Notes: generated by a model from the sequence alone, not told the origin. A stretch of 64,000 bases of DNA from Porticoccaceae bacterium (GCA_023228865.1 JALOAH010000005.1:16938-80937); one strand, 5' to 3'. Shown: positions 39,767-52,402, numbered from the stretch's first letter. Translations and numbers: made by a program.

Positions 39767-40609
39767 TTACTGTCGCAAAAAAACTCTGATTTTTTCCGCC
39801 ACCACTGGGCAGGCTTCTTCCATATGGAGGTGGTGGCTGGTATCAAAGCAGCAGGTAGTAATCCCCTCGTTGAGCGCCACCAGGCGCTGGTAATAGGGAT
39901 TAACCTCTTGCCCGGCGATCAATAACAGGGTTGGGCAGGCAATGGCGCGCACAAAGGCTCGGCAGTGGTCTTCCGTCAATTTGAATTCGGAAGCGCCCCG
40001 CAGGCGCTGATCCGCCCGCCAGTAATACCCCTCCCCGTTTTTAGCCAAACCTCGGCTGGCGATGGCTTCCGCAGCTTTTCTCGATAATGCCAGCTCACCC
40101 CGGCATCTGGAGGCCAGTGCCTGCTCACGGCTGTCATAGAATCGCGGCACTTTGCGGCGATAAAGATGGCTATCAGTTATGGCCTGCGCCAGCTGCCTGG
40201 GGGCATCCTCAGGGTTTACCGGTGTTGGCACCAAGCCATCCAGCAATATCAGGCGGGTTATTTTTTCCGGAAAGGTGGCGGCGAACAGGCTGGCAATAAT
40301 GGCGCCGCGGGAATGACCCATTAAAACGAATTCATCCCAGCCGAGCTGATTGCCCAATTCATGTATCTCGGCGACATCCTGCCAGATATTGTAGGCGGCA
40401 TCCGCCGAGCGGTGATCGCTAAGACCATGACCTGCCAGGTCGGGCGCTACTATCTGAGAGTTTGGCAGCAGGGGGGCAAGAAAATCAAAACTGGCGCTGT
40501 TATCGAGCCAGCCATGTAAGGCCAGAACCTTCGTCGACCTCGATTGGTGCCATTGCTGTAGGGCAAGAGTTCGCCCAGCAACGGTCATTGGCTGATCAAT
40601 TGCCGACAC
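39767..40609 (-). CDS. alpha/beta hydrolase
   Basis: The 280-residue protein has the alpha/beta hydrolase fold with nucleophile Ser100 in GHSRG, an oxyanion motif HGWLD and a catalytic His near the C-terminus (SHHLHMEE). There is no signal peptide. It resembles cytosolic esterase/epoxide hydrolase-like proteins. The gene converges on folE with two bases between the stops and is followed (on its upstream side) by sixA, from which it is separated by 12 bases. The substrate is unknown. Confidence 0.88.
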   Translation of the reverse strand: MSAIDQPMTVAGRTLALQQWHQSRSTKVLALHGWLDNSASFDFLAPLLPNSQIVAPDLAGHGLSDHRSADAAYNIWQDVAEIHELGNQLGWDEFVLMGHSRGAIIASLFAATFPEKITRLILLDGLVPTPVNPEDAPRQLAQAITDSHLYRRKVPRFYDSREQALASRCRGELALSRKAAEAIASRGLAKNGEGYYWRADQRLRGASEFKLTEDHCRAFVRAIACPTLLLIAGQEVNPYYQRLVALNEGITTCCFDTSHHLHMEEACPVVAEKIRVFLRQ

Positions 40610-40621
40610 GGCAATTTGCCC

Positions 40622-41083
40622 TCAAGGAAAGAGCTTGGTGGCCAGGGTACCGCAACCGCGAACAAAGGCAATCACGTCGACAGCAAAGATGCTGGAAGTA
40701 GCCACGCTGTAGTGCAGATCCCGGTCATCGCAGAGCCAACCGAGAAAATTACCCAGCAGGGGTTGATGCCCCACCAGCATAAGCGGCCACTGCTGCTGGT
40801 TTTCGAGCATGGCAGCCAAGCCGGCAATACTGGCTTCAGGCCGCAGGGCTGTCGTCACCAGACATTCTTTGTTCTCTACCGAAAGATGGTTTAAGGCAAT
40901 TTCTGCGGTCTGTTTGGCGCGCACCAGGGGGCTGCACATGATGGCATGGAGAGAGCCGTCTATTGTCTCCACACAGCGCTGAAAAACCCTGTCGGATTCC
41001 GTTCTACCCAAATCCGTCAGCTGGCGCTGGTCGTCCACCGCTGCCCTGCCAGCTTCGCCGTGGCGGGCGAGATAAAGCCGCAT
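40622..41083 (-). CDS. sixA: phosphohistidine phosphatase SixA
   Basis: The 153-residue member of the histidine phosphatase superfamily begins with the catalytic RHG (residues 7-9, LARHGEA). A second histidine lies in LVGHQPLLG and the arginine in SPLVRAKQTAE, the typical SixA set. It dephosphorylates phosphohistidine on phosphotransfer proteins such as ArcB or NPr. It lies in a short same-strand series with the DUF4389 gene (three bases) and the hydrolase. Confidence 0.88.
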   Translation of the reverse strand: MRLYLARHGEAGRAAVDDQRQLTDLGRTESDRVFQRCVETIDGSLHAIMCSPLVRAKQTAEIALNHLSVENKECLVTTALRPEASIAGLAAMLENQQQWPLMLVGHQPLLGNFLGWLCDDRDLHYSVATSSIFAVDVIAFVRGCGTLATKLFP

Positions 41084-41086
41084 AAA

Positions 41087-41560
41087 TCAGGGTTCGCGAA
41101 TATTGCCAAAGGAGGATTTTGCACCACTGTCACCAGTATTTTCCTCGGTTGTCTGATTCCCTTCGCCTTCCTGGTTTACTGATGACGGCGGCGGCACCGC
41201 GGGGCTTGCTTCTGTCTTCTCTGTATCTGAAGAAGCAGCGGCTATATCGGTTTGCTGGCTGTCGTCACTGCCATCCTCGCCCTGTCCACACTGTGGCCAA
41301 TCCTGAAATGGAAACGGCTTTTCGTCAGAGGCAAAACTGAGAAAGAGAAAATTTTGCTGTATCCAGACGGCGATACTTCGCCCCCCATTGCGCAACCCTC
41401 CGTTGCCCTCGCCATTAACCAGGACAAGAACAAACTGAATCAGGGCAATCACGGCAATTGCCGCCCGCGCCACCCAGGACAGCAGCCAGAAAACCAGCAT
41501 GTAGACCAGACGTATCCACAGGTCGGGATTGGTTAAATTGGATTGTCTGTCGTCAGACAT
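41087..41560 (-). CDS. DUF4389 domain membrane protein
   Basis: This 157-residue protein has a DUF4389 region: LWIRLVYMLVFWLLSWVARA and FVLVLVN, one to two membrane helices near residues 15-50, then a conserved stretch IAVWIQQNFLFLSFASDEKPFPFQDWP. The last 60 residues are acidic, low-complexity and probably disordered. Function is unknown. It is three bases upstream of sixA, so likely co-transcribed. Confidence 0.85.
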   Translation of the reverse strand: MSDDRQSNLTNPDLWIRLVYMLVFWLLSWVARAAIAVIALIQFVLVLVNGEGNGGLRNGGRSIAVWIQQNFLFLSFASDEKPFPFQDWPQCGQGEDGSDDSQQTDIAAASSDTEKTEASPAVPPPSSVNQEGEGNQTTEENTGDSGAKSSFGNIREP

Positions 41561-41630
41561 GATTACACCTCATCTACATTCATCTGGTCAGGTTTTCGAG
41601 TACAGTTTCAGGCCATAGCCGCAGTGGCCA

Positions 41631-43544
41631 TTAAACACCAACGGGCAGTAAAAGCCTATTGAGGCGCTGCACAAATTCAGCGGGATTGTCGAGGTGCTCT
41701 CCGGCGGACAACAGCGCCTGGTTATAGATGACCCAGGCGAGATCTTCATTGCGACTGCTGTCATCACCGGCAAATATCGCCATCAACGGGTGATCTGGAT
41801 TAACTTCCAGCACTGGCTTCGACTCCGGGGCTTTCTGTCCTGCGGCCTCGAGAATTTTCCGCATCTGCACTCCCAGGTCGTGCTCGCCGCCAACCAGACA
41901 GGCGGGGGACTCCGTGAGGCGTTTGGTGATACGCACATCGGCAACGGCATCGGCGAGGTAGCCTTTAATTTTCTCCGTAAGCGCTGAGGTTTTAGACTCG
42001 TCTCCTTTGTCGTCGCCATCAGCCTGAGGTTCGTCAGCGTCCAGATCGAGCTCACCCTTGGCGACATTCTGAAGCTGAACACCGTCAAACTCGGTGAGGT
42101 AGCTCATCAGCCACTCGTCAATGCGATCGGTAAGTAACAGGACTTCAATGCCTTTTTTGCGGAAAATTTCCAGGTAAGGGCTGTTTTTCGCCGCCTTGAA
42201 GTTGTCGCCAATAAGGAAGTAAATTTTCTTCTGTTCGTCACCTTTTTCCGCTTTCGCTCTGGCCAGGTAGTCTTCCAGGGAGGTGTTATCTTCAGCATCG
42301 CCAGACTGGGTGCTGGCAAAGCGAAGCAGCTTGGCGATGCGCTCGCGATTGACAAAATCTTCCGCCAGACCTTCCTTGAGCACAGAACCAAAGTGCTTCC
42401 AGAAAACTTTGTAATCCTCAGGTTTATCCTTGCTCATGGTTTCGAGCATATCCAGCACCCTTTTGGTGAGGGCATTGCGAATGCTGCTGACGGCGGCGCT
42501 GTCCTGGAGAATTTCCCTGGATACATTCAAGGGCAGATCATTGGAGTCCACCACACCTTTGACGAAGCGTAAGTAAAGGGGCAGAAACTGTTCGGCGTCA
42601 TCCATGATAAAAGTGCGCTGCACATAGAGTTTGACGCCCCGGGGAGATTCGCGCTGATAAAGGTCGAAGAGCGGCTCAGTGGGAATATAGAGCAGGCTGA
42701 TATAGTCGAGCTTGCCCTCAACCCGGTTGTGGCTCCAGCTCAGGGGATCGCGAAAATCGTGGGAAACATGCCTGTAGAAATTCTTGTAGTCGTCGTCGCC
42801 AAGTTCATTTTTTGATTTCACCCAAAGGGCAGTGGCGTCATTGACCACTTCCCACTGATCTTCTCCAGTCTGCTCTACTTCATCACTGCCGGTTTTGAGT
42901 TTTTGCAGCGATACCGGCACGGCGATATGGTCAGAATATTTTTTGATAATCGAGCGCAATCGCCAGTGATCGGCAAACTCGCGATCCTCTTCTTTCAGAT
43001 AAAGCGTAATACGGGTGCCGCGATCTGGCTTGTCGATGGTTTCAACGGAGAATTCCGCTTCGCCTTCGCTGATCCAGCGCACGCCCTCTTCCGGCTTGGC
43101 GCCCGCGCGGCGGGTTTCTACACTGATTTTGTCAGCGACGATAAAACCGGAATAAAAACCGACACCAAACTGGCCGATCAATTGAGAATCTTTTTTCTGG
43201 TCACCGCTGAGAGCCTCAAGAAACTGGGCAGTCCCCGACTTGGCAATGGTACCCAGATTTTCAATCACTTCTGCACGGGACATGCCAATACCATTATCGC
43301 TAATGGTCAAGGTGCCGTTATCCTTGTCAAAGGTAATTTTGATGGCCGGCTCGGCGCCACCTTCCAACAACTCCGGAGAGTGGAGGGATTCAAAGCGCAA
43401 CTTGTCGCAGGCGTCGGAGGCGTTGGAGATCAACTCGCGCAGGAAAATTTCCTTGTTGCTGTACATCGAGTGGATCATCAGGTGCAGGATTTTTTTGGCT
43501 TCAGTCTGGAAACCCAGGGTTTCGGGGTTGGCAGCTGCTGTCAT
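41631..43544 (-). CDS. htpG: molecular chaperone HtpG (Hsp90)
   Basis: The 637-residue Hsp90 homolog is an ATP-dependent chaperone. The N-terminal GHKL ATPase shows [21 protein letters not shown] and [11 protein letters not shown]; the middle and C-terminal dimerisation domains are complete. Good AGGAG ribosome-binding site. A consensus heat-shock promoter lies upstream at 43646-43673. No other chaperone gene is nearby. Confidence 0.97.
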   Translation of the reverse strand: MTAAANPETLGFQTEAKKILHLMIHSMYSNKEIFLRELISNASDACDKLRFESLHSPELLEGGAEPAIKITFDKDNGTLTISDNGIGMSRAEVIENLGTIAKSGTAQFLEALSGDQKKDSQLIGQFGVGFYSGFIVADKISVETRRAGAKPEEGVRWISEGEAEFSVETIDKPDRGTRITLYLKEEDREFADHWRLRSIIKKYSDHIAVPVSLQKLKTGSDEVEQTGEDQWEVVNDATALWVKSKNELGDDDYKNFYRHVSHDFRDPLSWSHNRVEGKLDYISLLYIPTEPLFDLYQRESPRGVKLYVQRTFIMDDAEQFLPLYLRFVKGVVDSNDLPLNVSREILQDSAAVSSIRNALTKRVLDMLETMSKDKPEDYKVFWKHFGSVLKEGLAEDFVNRERIAKLLRFASTQSGDAEDNTSLEDYLARAKAEKGDEQKKIYFLIGDNFKAAKNSPYLEIFRKKGIEVLLLTDRIDEWLMSYLTEFDGVQLQNVAKGELDLDADEPQADGDDKGDESKTSALTEKIKGYLADAVADVRITKRLTESPACLVGGEHDLGVQMRKILEAAGQKAPESKPVLEVNPDHPLMAIFAGDDSSRNEDLAWVIYNQALLSAGEHLDNPAEFVQRLNRLLLPVGV

Positions 43545-43645
43545 TGGATCACTCCTTTGTGGAAATTGATTAGCGAATCTTTAAAGCTGTGGCGCGAAGT
43601 CTTTTCGTTAGCGCTGACGGCGCCACAGGCCTACTGGAGCTGAAT

Positions 43646-43673
43646 AAATGGGGGCGAAGCGGTGAATTTCAAG
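43646..43673 (-). promoter_or_regulatory. sigma-32 heat-shock promoter of htpG
   Basis: On the minus strand CTTGAAA (43667-43673) and CCCCATTT (43646-43653) are separated by 13 bases, matching the RpoH consensus CTTGAAA-N11-16-CCCCATNT exactly. The expected start of transcription lies about 95 bases before the htpG ATG. Confidence 0.88.
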
Positions 43674-43717
43674 GCTCTGACCCATTCCTTGGCGCAGCGG
43701 GATTTTTCAGGGGCAAT

Positions 43718-43747
43718 AAAAAAGGCAGCTCGAAAGCTGCCTTTTTT
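43718..43747 (-). terminator. terminator of the sdh-suc operon (after sucD)
   Basis: Perfect 13-base arms AAAAAAGGCAGCT and AGCTGCCTTTTTT with a CGAA tetraloop lie 20 bases beyond the sucD stop. They can work in both directions and separate the operon from the htpG promoter. Confidence 0.92.
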
Positions 43748-43767
43748 GAGTAAAGCTGAAAACAAAC

Positions 43768-44640
43768 TTACCAGCCGGTAACTTCTTTCAACGCTTCACC
43801 GATCTGCGCCAGAGAGCGCACGGTTTTGACACCGGCATCTTCCAGTGCAGCAAACTTCTCGTCAGCCGTACCTTTGCCGCCGGAAATAATGGCACCGGCA
43901 TGCCCCATACGCTTGCCTTTGGGTGCGGTAACACCGGCAATGTAGGAAACCACAGGCTTGGTGACATTGGCTTTGATAAAGGCCGCAGCTTCTTCCTCGG
44001 CGGTGCCGCCGATTTCGCCGATCATGACGATGGCTTCGGTGGCGGGGTCTTCCTGGAACAACTTGAGAATATCGATAAAGTTGGAACCGGGAATGGGATC
44101 GCCACCAATACCCACACAGGTGGACTGGCCAAAACCGTAGTCGGTGGTCTGCTTCACGGCTTCATAGGTCAGGGTGCCGGAGCGGGAGACGATACCCACT
44201 TTGCCAGGCAGGTGGATATGGCCAGGCATAATACCGATTTTACATTCGCCGGGAGTGATAACACCCGGACAGTTGGGGCCGATCAAACGCACGCCCAGCT
44301 CGTCACATTTGACTTTGCAGTCGAGCATGTCGAGGGTGGGAATGCCTTCGGTGATACAAACGATCAGTTTGATACCGGAATTCGCGGCTTCGAGAATGGA
44401 ATCCTTACAGAAGGCTGCGGGCACATAGATCACAGAGGCTTCAGCACCTGTGGCCTCAACCGCATCCTTGACCGTGTTAAACACCGGCAGACCCAGGTGA
44501 GTAGTGCCACCTTTGCCGGGGGTAACGCCGCCAACCATTTTGGTGCCATAGGCGATGGCCTGTTCGGAGTGGAAAGTGCCCTGACCGCCGGTAAAGCCCT
44601 GGCAGATGACCTTGGTGTCTTTGTTAATCAATACAGCCAT
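43768..44640 (-). CDS. sucD: succinyl-CoA synthetase alpha subunit
   Basis: The 290-residue subunit binds CoA in its N-terminal fold ([19 protein letters not shown]) and carries the phosphorylated histidine in [13 protein letters not shown]. With SucC it makes ATP or GTP from succinyl-CoA. It lies two bases after sucC and ends the operon before a strong terminator. Confidence 0.97.
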   Translation of the reverse strand: MAVLINKDTKVICQGFTGGQGTFHSEQAIAYGTKMVGGVTPGKGGTTHLGLPVFNTVKDAVEATGAEASVIYVPAAFCKDSILEAANSGIKLIVCITEGIPTLDMLDCKVKCDELGVRLIGPNCPGVITPGECKIGIMPGHIHLPGKVGIVSRSGTLTYEAVKQTTDYGFGQSTCVGIGGDPIPGSNFIDILKLFQEDPATEAIVMIGEIGGTAEEEAAAFIKANVTKPVVSYIAGVTAPKGKRMGHAGAIISGGKGTADEKFAALEDAGVKTVRSLAQIGEALKEVTGW

Positions 44641-44642
44641 GA

Positions 44643-45806
44643 TTAGTTCCCCGCTGCTTTCACTGCTTGCTGGGCAGCGTCTGTTAAACTTTCGGCCGCG
44701 ATGATGTCAAGGCCGGACTCACTCAGCACTTTCTTGCCAAGCTCAGCATTGGTGCCTTCGAGGCGAACCACCACAGGTACATTGACGCCCACTTCTTTGA
44801 CAGCGCCAATGATACCTTCGGCAATCATGTCGCAGCGGACGATACCACCAAAGATATTGACCAGAACTGCCTTGACTTTCTCGTCGGAGAGAATCAGTTT
44901 AAAGGCGTGGGCAACCCGCTCTTTGGTGGCGCCGCCGCCCACATCAAGGAAATTGGCCGGAAAACCGCCGTGCAGAGCGACGATATCCATGGTGCCCATG
45001 GCCAGGCCAGCGCCGTTGACCATACAGCCGATATTGCCATCGAGAGCCACATAGTTGAGTTCCCACTTGGCGGCTTCCGCTTCGCGGGGATCTTCCTGAC
45101 TGTGGTCATTCATTTCGTGGAGGTCGGCATGACGGAAAACCGCATTGCCGTCGACGCCGATTTTGGCATCCAGACAGTGGAGGTTGCCGTCGGTTTTGAT
45201 CACCAGGGGGTTGATCTCGATGAGCGCCAGATCCTTGTCCAGGAACAGCTGCGCCAGACCCATGAAAATTTTGGTGAACTGCTTGATCTGGTCGCCTTTC
45301 AGACCCAGTTTGAACGCCAGTTCGCGGCCTTGGTAGGGCTGTGGACCTGTGAGGGGATCGATGATCGCCTTGAGAATTTTCTCTGGCGTTTCCTCGGCCA
45401 CTTTCTCGATTTCGACACCACCTTCGGTGGACGCCATAAACACCACGCGACGGGTGCCGCGATCGACAACAGCGCCGAGATAAAGCTCATCAGCGATATC
45501 GGTGCAATCTTCAACAAGAATCTTTGACACCGGCTGACCGTTCTCATCTGTTTGATAGGTTACCAGACGGTTGCCGAGCCATTTCTGGGCGAATTCAGCG
45601 GCTTCCTGGGCGCTGTCAACCAATTTGACGCCGCCGGCTTTACCGCGACCACCGGCGTGAACCTGGGCTTTGACCACCCACTTGTTGCCACCGATTTCTT
45701 TAACTGCTGCTTCAACTTCCTTGGGCGTATCGCAAGCGATTCCCTTGGAAACTGGCAGACCGTACTGGGCAAACAGCTGCTTGCCTTGATATTCATGAAG
45801 ATTCAT
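44643..45806 (-). CDS. sucC: succinyl-CoA synthetase beta subunit
   Basis: This 387-residue subunit has an ATP-grasp fold ([20 protein letters not shown] at the start, [16 protein letters not shown], and [17 protein letters not shown] near the end) and provides nucleotide specificity and the succinate site. It is separated from lpd by 238 bases, an unusually wide gap inside the cluster, which may hold an extra promoter. Confidence 0.97.
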   Translation of the reverse strand: MNLHEYQGKQLFAQYGLPVSKGIACDTPKEVEAAVKEIGGNKWVVKAQVHAGGRGKAGGVKLVDSAQEAAEFAQKWLGNRLVTYQTDENGQPVSKILVEDCTDIADELYLGAVVDRGTRRVVFMASTEGGVEIEKVAEETPEKILKAIIDPLTGPQPYQGRELAFKLGLKGDQIKQFTKIFMGLAQLFLDKDLALIEINPLVIKTDGNLHCLDAKIGVDGNAVFRHADLHEMNDHSQEDPREAEAAKWELNYVALDGNIGCMVNGAGLAMGTMDIVALHGGFPANFLDVGGGATKERVAHAFKLILSDEKVKAVLVNIFGGIVRCDMIAEGIIGAVKEVGVNVPVVVRLEGTNAELGKKVLSESGLDIIAAESLTDAAQQAVKAAGN

Positions 45807-46044
45807 GTTGTTTACCGTCTTTCCGTCTCATCAGGACATCATTTAAAGGTGAGATGCCCCAAACCCTAGACCAGCAGGACAATTTTACTGCCCTGCCCCC
45901 TTTTCACACCATTGAAAATACAGGGAATCCTTGCGTTACTGGATTCACCGCAAACTCCGCTGGTGCTGTCAATGAATATTGATGTCAGTGCTCGGCACCA
46001 ATACCCAAAAGTTGTTCAGTTGTCTGTAAAACCCTCAAAGGCAA

Positions 46045-47520
<1,476 letters not shown>

Positions 47521-47527
47521 TTAAAAG

Positions 47528-48739
47528 TTAAATCTCAAGAAGAATCTTGGCTGGATTTTCAATCATTTCCTTGATAGCCACCAGAAACTGCACCGCTTCC
47601 TTGCCGTCAATGAGGCGGTGGTCATAGGACAGGGCGAGATACATCATGGGACGTATCACCACCTGACCATTTTCGGCAACCGGCTTGTCCTGAATCTTGT
47701 GCATTCCCAGAATTGCCGCCTGGGGCGGATTGAGAATGGGCGTGGACAACAGGGAACCAAAGACACCGCCATTGGTGATGGTGAAAGTGCCGCCGGTCAT
47801 ATCCTCCATGGTCAGCTTGCCGTCTCTGGCCTTGGTGCCGTACTCGACGATATTGCGCTCGATTTCGGCAATGCTCATTTGATCGGCATCGCGCAAAACC
47901 GGAACCACCAGCCCCTTGCCCGTGGAGACGGCAACACCCACATCCTGATAGGCGTGATAGACAATATCACTGCCGTCAATTGATGCGTTTACCGCAGGAA
48001 AGCGTTTCAGGGCTTCCACCGACGCCTTGACAAAAAACCCCATAAAACCCAGGCGGGTGCCGCCGTGAATCTCGGCAAACTGATCCTTGAACTGGGCGCG
48101 CAGATTCATGATTCGATGCATATCCACTTCATTGAAGGTGGTCAGCATGGCGGTATTCTGGGTGACCTGAAGCAGGCGCTCGGCAATACGGGCGCGCATG
48201 CGGGTCATGGGCACACGCTTTTCGACACGGCCGACGCTGGTTTCGGGCATTGTCGTCGCCACAGCGGCAGTGGCGGCCGGAGAAGACACAGGTGCAGCAG
48301 CAGGGGGCGCAGGATTAAAGCTTTCGACATCCTCTTTGGTGATGCGCCCGCCGCGGCCAGAACCTTTGACGGCGGAGAGTTCGACACCTTTTTCCTTGGC
48401 AAGCCGCCGCGCCGAGGGGCTGGCGACAGGATCTTCATCACTGCCGTCTGCCCCTGTGTCAGCCTCGGCTGCCGGACCGCTGGCTTGCGGCGCCGCAGTC
48501 GCGTCGGCATCGATTACCGCAATCACCTCGTTGCTCAGCACCACATCGCCGGCCTCCTTGAGGATGGTCTTGAGCACGCCATCTGCAGGAGCAACCACCT
48601 CGAGCACAACCTTGTCGGTTTCAATGTCAACTATGAGTTCGTCCCTGGCGACGGCATCACCCGCCTGTTTGTGCCAGGTTGCCACAGAACCTTCCTGTAC
48701 GGATTCGGGAAATGTCGGGGCCTTGATTTCGATGGTCAT
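47528..48739 (-). CDS. sucB: 2-oxoglutarate dehydrogenase E2, dihydrolipoyl succinyltransferase
   Basis: The 403-residue core of the 2-oxoglutarate dehydrogenase complex has one lipoyl domain with the modified Lys43 in ETDKVVLEV, a peripheral subunit-binding domain ([20 protein letters not shown]), Ala/Pro linkers, and the catalytic domain with His374 and Asp378 in [10 protein letters not shown]. It lies 13 bases after sucA and 31 bases before lpd. Confidence 0.97.
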   Translation of the reverse strand: MTIEIKAPTFPESVQEGSVATWHKQAGDAVARDELIVDIETDKVVLEVVAPADGVLKTILKEAGDVVLSNEVIAVIDADATAAPQASGPAAEADTGADGSDEDPVASPSARRLAKEKGVELSAVKGSGRGGRITKEDVESFNPAPPAAAPVSSPAATAAVATTMPETSVGRVEKRVPMTRMRARIAERLLQVTQNTAMLTTFNEVDMHRIMNLRAQFKDQFAEIHGGTRLGFMGFFVKASVEALKRFPAVNASIDGSDIVYHAYQDVGVAVSTGKGLVVPVLRDADQMSIAEIERNIVEYGTKARDGKLTMEDMTGGTFTITNGGVFGSLLSTPILNPPQAAILGMHKIQDKPVAENGQVVIRPMMYLALSYDHRLIDGKEAVQFLVAIKEMIENPAKILLEI

Positions 48740-48752
48740 TGTTTGATCCTAT

Positions 48753-51590
48753 TTAATCATCGAGCGAAAATGCTTCATTAATGAATTTGTTCTGTTCTTC
48801 CAAATGAACAGACATATAACCTGCCGCCGGCGCTGCAGAACTCTCGCGACCTACATAAGAAAGTGAAAGCCTGGGATTGTGCTCACGCAACACCTGAACC
48901 AGACGGTGCTGGCTGCTAAACCAGACCCCCTGATTCATGGGCTCTTCCTGACACCAAACAACATCCTTGAGTTTAGTATAGGGTTTAATGGCATCGAGAA
49001 GCCCGGCCTTGTCAAAAGGATAGAGTTGTTCAATGCGGATGATAGCGATATCGTCAATCTCCCGCGCCATTCGCTCTTCGAGGAGATGGTAATAGACCTT
49101 GCCGGTGCAAAGGATCACCCGCTTGGCTTTTTTCGCTTCCACCATACCGTCATCAATCACCGTCTGGAAGTGGCCGTTGGCCAGTTCTTCCAGGGAAGAG
49201 GTCGCCAATTTATGGCGCAGTATCCATTTCGGACTCATCACCACCAGGGGGCGCCGCATGGGGCGAATGGCCTGTCTGCGGAGAAGATGAAAAATCTGCG
49301 CTGGCGTGGTGGGAATGCAAACCTGAATGTTGTGCTCGGCGCAAAGCTGCATAAAACGCTCAAGCCGCGCCGACGAATGCTCCGGCCCCTGGCCTTCATA
49401 GCCGTGGGGAAGCAGCATGGTCAAACCGCAGAGGCGACCCCATTTGTGCTCGCCACTGGTGATAAACTGGTCAATGACCACCTGGGCACCGTTGGCAAAA
49501 TCGCCAAATTGGGCTTCCCAAATCACCAATCCCGAAGGGGCTGTGGTGGCGTAGCCATACTCAAAGGCCAGCACCGCCTCCTCGGACAGGACAGAATCAT
49601 AGAGATCAAAATCCGGCTGACCCTCGTAGAGATTTTCCAACGGAATGTAGGCTTCGCCATCCTTCTGGTTATGAATCACCGCGTGGCGGTGGGAGAAGGT
49701 GCCGCGCCCACAATCCTGCCCGGTCATGCGAATGGGATAGCCCTCTTCAAGGAGGGTGCCGTAGGCCAGCATTTCCGCCATACCCCAGTTGATGGGCAGG
49801 GCACCGCCGGCCATCTTGCGGCGGTCGTCGTAGATTTTTTCCACCTGGCGCTGAGTAACCACGCCCTCGGGGATTTTCACAGTTTTGTAGGCAATTTCCT
49901 GAAGCTTTTGCAGATCAATGCCGGTATCTGCCGGAAAATCCCAGTCGTGACCCAGGTAGGGCGACCAGTCGACAAAAAGTTTTTTGTCCGGTTCTGAAAC
50001 CAGCTTGTTGACCACATATTCGCCGCGATCCAGACTTTCCCTGTAGCGGGTAACCATATCGCCGGCTTCGTCGCTAGTGACGATTCCCTGAGCAATAAGT
50101 TTCTGGGCATAGAGGGTGCGAGTCGATTTGTGACTCTTGATCTTGCTGTACATCAAGGGCTGTGTCGCCGAAGGCTCATCGGTTTCGTTGTGACCGCGGC
50201 GGCGATAGCACACCAGGTCGATAACCACGTCCTTCTTGAACTGGTAGCGGTAATCCATGGCCAGCATGGTGACAAACATGACGGCGTCAGGATCGTCACC
50301 GTTGACATGGAAAATCGGCGCCTGAACCATTTTCGCGACGTCGGTACAGTACTCGGTGGAGCGCGCGTCTTCCTGGCGGCTGGTGGTAAAGCCGACCTGA
50401 TTGTTGAGCACCACATGAAGAGTGCCGCCGGTTTTATAGGCGCGGGTCTGGGAGAGCTGAAAAGTCTCCATCACCACACCCTGACCGGCAAAAGCGGCAT
50501 CGCCGTGAATAATAATCGGCACCACCAGGTCGCCATTACTGTCTTCGCGGCGATCCTGACGGGCGCGAGCCGAACCTATAACCACAGGGGCGGCAATTTC
50601 CAGGTGAGAGGGGTTAAACCCAAGCGCAAGGTGAATTTCCCCCCCCGGCGTCAATCTGTTGGAGGAAAAGCCCTGGTGATATTTGACATCACCGGAGGTA
50701 TTGATAAGGCGCTTGCCGGCAAATTCGTCAAACAGCTCGGCGGGGTTCTTGCCCATGATATTGACAAGCACATTGAGGCGGCCGCGGTGAGCCATGCCCA
50801 TGACAATTTCCTTGGCGCCATACTCACCCGCTCGATCGATAAGGCCGTCGAGCATGGGCACGAGGCTTTCACCGCCCTCAATGCCAAAACGCTTGGTACC
50901 GGGAAATTTCGAGTCCAGGTGTTTTTCCAGGCCTTCCGCAGCGGTGAGGCGCTGGAGCACATGGAGGCGATCGCCATCGGTAAAGTTGGGCTTTCCGCGC
51001 ACACTTTCAAAACGCTGGCGCAACCACTGGGTCTCCTCAAAGGAGGTGACGTGCATAAATTCCGCACCGATGGAACCGCAGTAGGTATCTTCGAGGGCGG
51101 TGACAATTTCCCTGAGGGTAGCTTCCTGCTTGCCGATATAAAGGGTGCTGGCCTGAAAGGTGGTGTCCAGATCAGACTCGGTAAAGCCGTGAAACTGGAG
51201 TTCGAGGTCAGGAGCGGGAGCGCGCTGCCAGATACCCAGGGGATCGAGATTGGCCTTTTGATGGCCGCGGTTGCGGTAGGAGGCAATCAGGCTCTGAACT
51301 TTGACCTGTTTGCGTTCATGCTCAATATTGACACCGCCAGACCCTGGCGCTGGCATGGGTCGGGCGCGCTTTCTTCCCAGCAATTCAAAATGATTGCGTA
51401 CCGTCTCATGGGAAAGATCAGTGACCGGGCCATTTTCAATCCTGGGAAGAGAATCGAAAACAGCCCGCCATTTTTCAGGGACTGCATTGGCGTCATGCAG
51501 GTAGGTCTCGTAGAGATCCTCAATATAAGCAGCATTGCCCCCAGAATAATAAGATGTCCTGAGGAAATGCTCCATGATGCCGTCTTGCAT
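48753..51590 (-). CDS. sucA: 2-oxoglutarate dehydrogenase E1
   Basis: The 945-residue thiamine-diphosphate enzyme decarboxylates 2-oxoglutarate. The N-terminal segment with YIEDLYETYL, the thiamine region GDAAFAGQGVV, HNETDEP and the C-terminal transketolase fold are present. I placed the start at the ATG at 51590 (AGGA nine bases upstream). The frame could extend to 51611, seven residues further. It lies 88 bases after the sdhB stop, in the same operon. Confidence 0.96.
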   Translation of the reverse strand: MQDGIMEHFLRTSYYSGGNAAYIEDLYETYLHDANAVPEKWRAVFDSLPRIENGPVTDLSHETVRNHFELLGRKRARPMPAPGSGGVNIEHERKQVKVQSLIASYRNRGHQKANLDPLGIWQRAPAPDLELQFHGFTESDLDTTFQASTLYIGKQEATLREIVTALEDTYCGSIGAEFMHVTSFEETQWLRQRFESVRGKPNFTDGDRLHVLQRLTAAEGLEKHLDSKFPGTKRFGIEGGESLVPMLDGLIDRAGEYGAKEIVMGMAHRGRLNVLVNIMGKNPAELFDEFAGKRLINTSGDVKYHQGFSSNRLTPGGEIHLALGFNPSHLEIAAPVVIGSARARQDRREDSNGDLVVPIIIHGDAAFAGQGVVMETFQLSQTRAYKTGGTLHVVLNNQVGFTTSRQEDARSTEYCTDVAKMVQAPIFHVNGDDPDAVMFVTMLAMDYRYQFKKDVVIDLVCYRRRGHNETDEPSATQPLMYSKIKSHKSTRTLYAQKLIAQGIVTSDEAGDMVTRYRESLDRGEYVVNKLVSEPDKKLFVDWSPYLGHDWDFPADTGIDLQKLQEIAYKTVKIPEGVVTQRQVEKIYDDRRKMAGGALPINWGMAEMLAYGTLLEEGYPIRMTGQDCGRGTFSHRHAVIHNQKDGEAYIPLENLYEGQPDFDLYDSVLSEEAVLAFEYGYATTAPSGLVIWEAQFGDFANGAQVVIDQFITSGEHKWGRLCGLTMLLPHGYEGQGPEHSSARLERFMQLCAEHNIQVCIPTTPAQIFHLLRRQAIRPMRRPLVVMSPKWILRHKLATSSLEELANGHFQTVIDDGMVEAKKAKRVILCTGKVYYHLLEERMAREIDDIAIIRIEQLYPFDKAGLLDAIKPYTKLKDVVWCQEEPMNQGVWFSSQHRLVQVLREHNPRLSLSYVGRESSAAPAAGYMSVHLEEQNKFINEAFSLDD

Positions 51591-51678
51591 CGTTAATTTT
51601 CCTGATTGCAATGGTAAATTTAAGTTACATCACCCTTTATTAAGTTAATACGCCAAAAAACTGGATTGATTATTGTTA

Positions 51679-52383
51679 TTAGGTTCCGCTTCTCAGCAGC
51701 ATATTCCGAATATGGCCGATGGCTCTGGTCGGATTAAGCCCCTTGGGACAGACAGATACGCAGTTTTGAATACCGTGGCAACGGAAAACACTGAACGGGT
51801 CGTCGAGTTTGGCAAGACGGTCTTCAGTAGCGGTATCGCGGCTGTCCGCCAAAAACCTGTAGGCCTGAAGCAAACCGGCGGGGCCGATAAACTTGTCGGG
51901 ATTCCACCAGAAAGAAGGGCAGCTGGTGGAGCAACAGGCGCAGAGAATACATTCGTAGAGGCCGTCGAGCTTGGCGCGCTCTTCCGGGGACTGCAAACGC
52001 TCAATGGCGGGCGCCGGTGTATTGTTGAGCAGATAGGGCTGAACTTTTTCGTACTGGGCGTAAAACTGGCTCATATCGATAACCAGATCCCGCACCACAG
52101 GCAGGCCGGGTAGCGGCCGCAATACCAGGGTATTGTTTTTAACGCACTCAGAGAGCGGCGTTATACAGGCCAGGCCATTTTTGCCGGAAATATTCATGCC
52201 GTCAGAACCGCAAACACCTTCGCGGCAGGATCTGCGGTAGGCCAGGGAAGAATCCTGAGCCTTGAGCAATTCAAGCACATCCAAAACCATCAGGTCTTTA
52301 CCACCTGTATCAAGCTCATAATCCTTCATATAAGGAGCCTGGTCGGTTTCAGGGTTATAGCGGTATACACTAACTTTGAGCAT
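51679..52383 (-). CDS. sdhB: succinate dehydrogenase iron-sulfur subunit
   Basis: The 234-residue electron-transfer subunit holds a [2Fe-2S] cluster (CREGVCGSDGMNISGKNGLAC), a [4Fe-4S] cluster (CILCACCSTSC) and a [3Fe-4S] cluster (CHGIQNCVSVCPKGL). These link the FAD in SdhA to quinone. Gap to sdhA is 19 bases. Confidence 0.97.
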   Translation of the reverse strand: MLKVSVYRYNPETDQAPYMKDYELDTGGKDLMVLDVLELLKAQDSSLAYRRSCREGVCGSDGMNISGKNGLACITPLSECVKNNTLVLRPLPGLPVVRDLVIDMSQFYAQYEKVQPYLLNNTPAPAIERLQSPEERAKLDGLYECILCACCSTSCPSFWWNPDKFIGPAGLLQAYRFLADSRDTATEDRLAKLDDPFSVFRCHGIQNCVSVCPKGLNPTRAIGHIRNMLLRSGT

Positions 52384-52402
52384 GTCTTAAATACCCCTGA
52401 TA

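Noticed and set aside
50130..51596. Open frame of 488 codons antisense to sucA
   Set aside because: Lies entirely opposite a well-conserved gene; low-likelihood protein with no recognisable motif.
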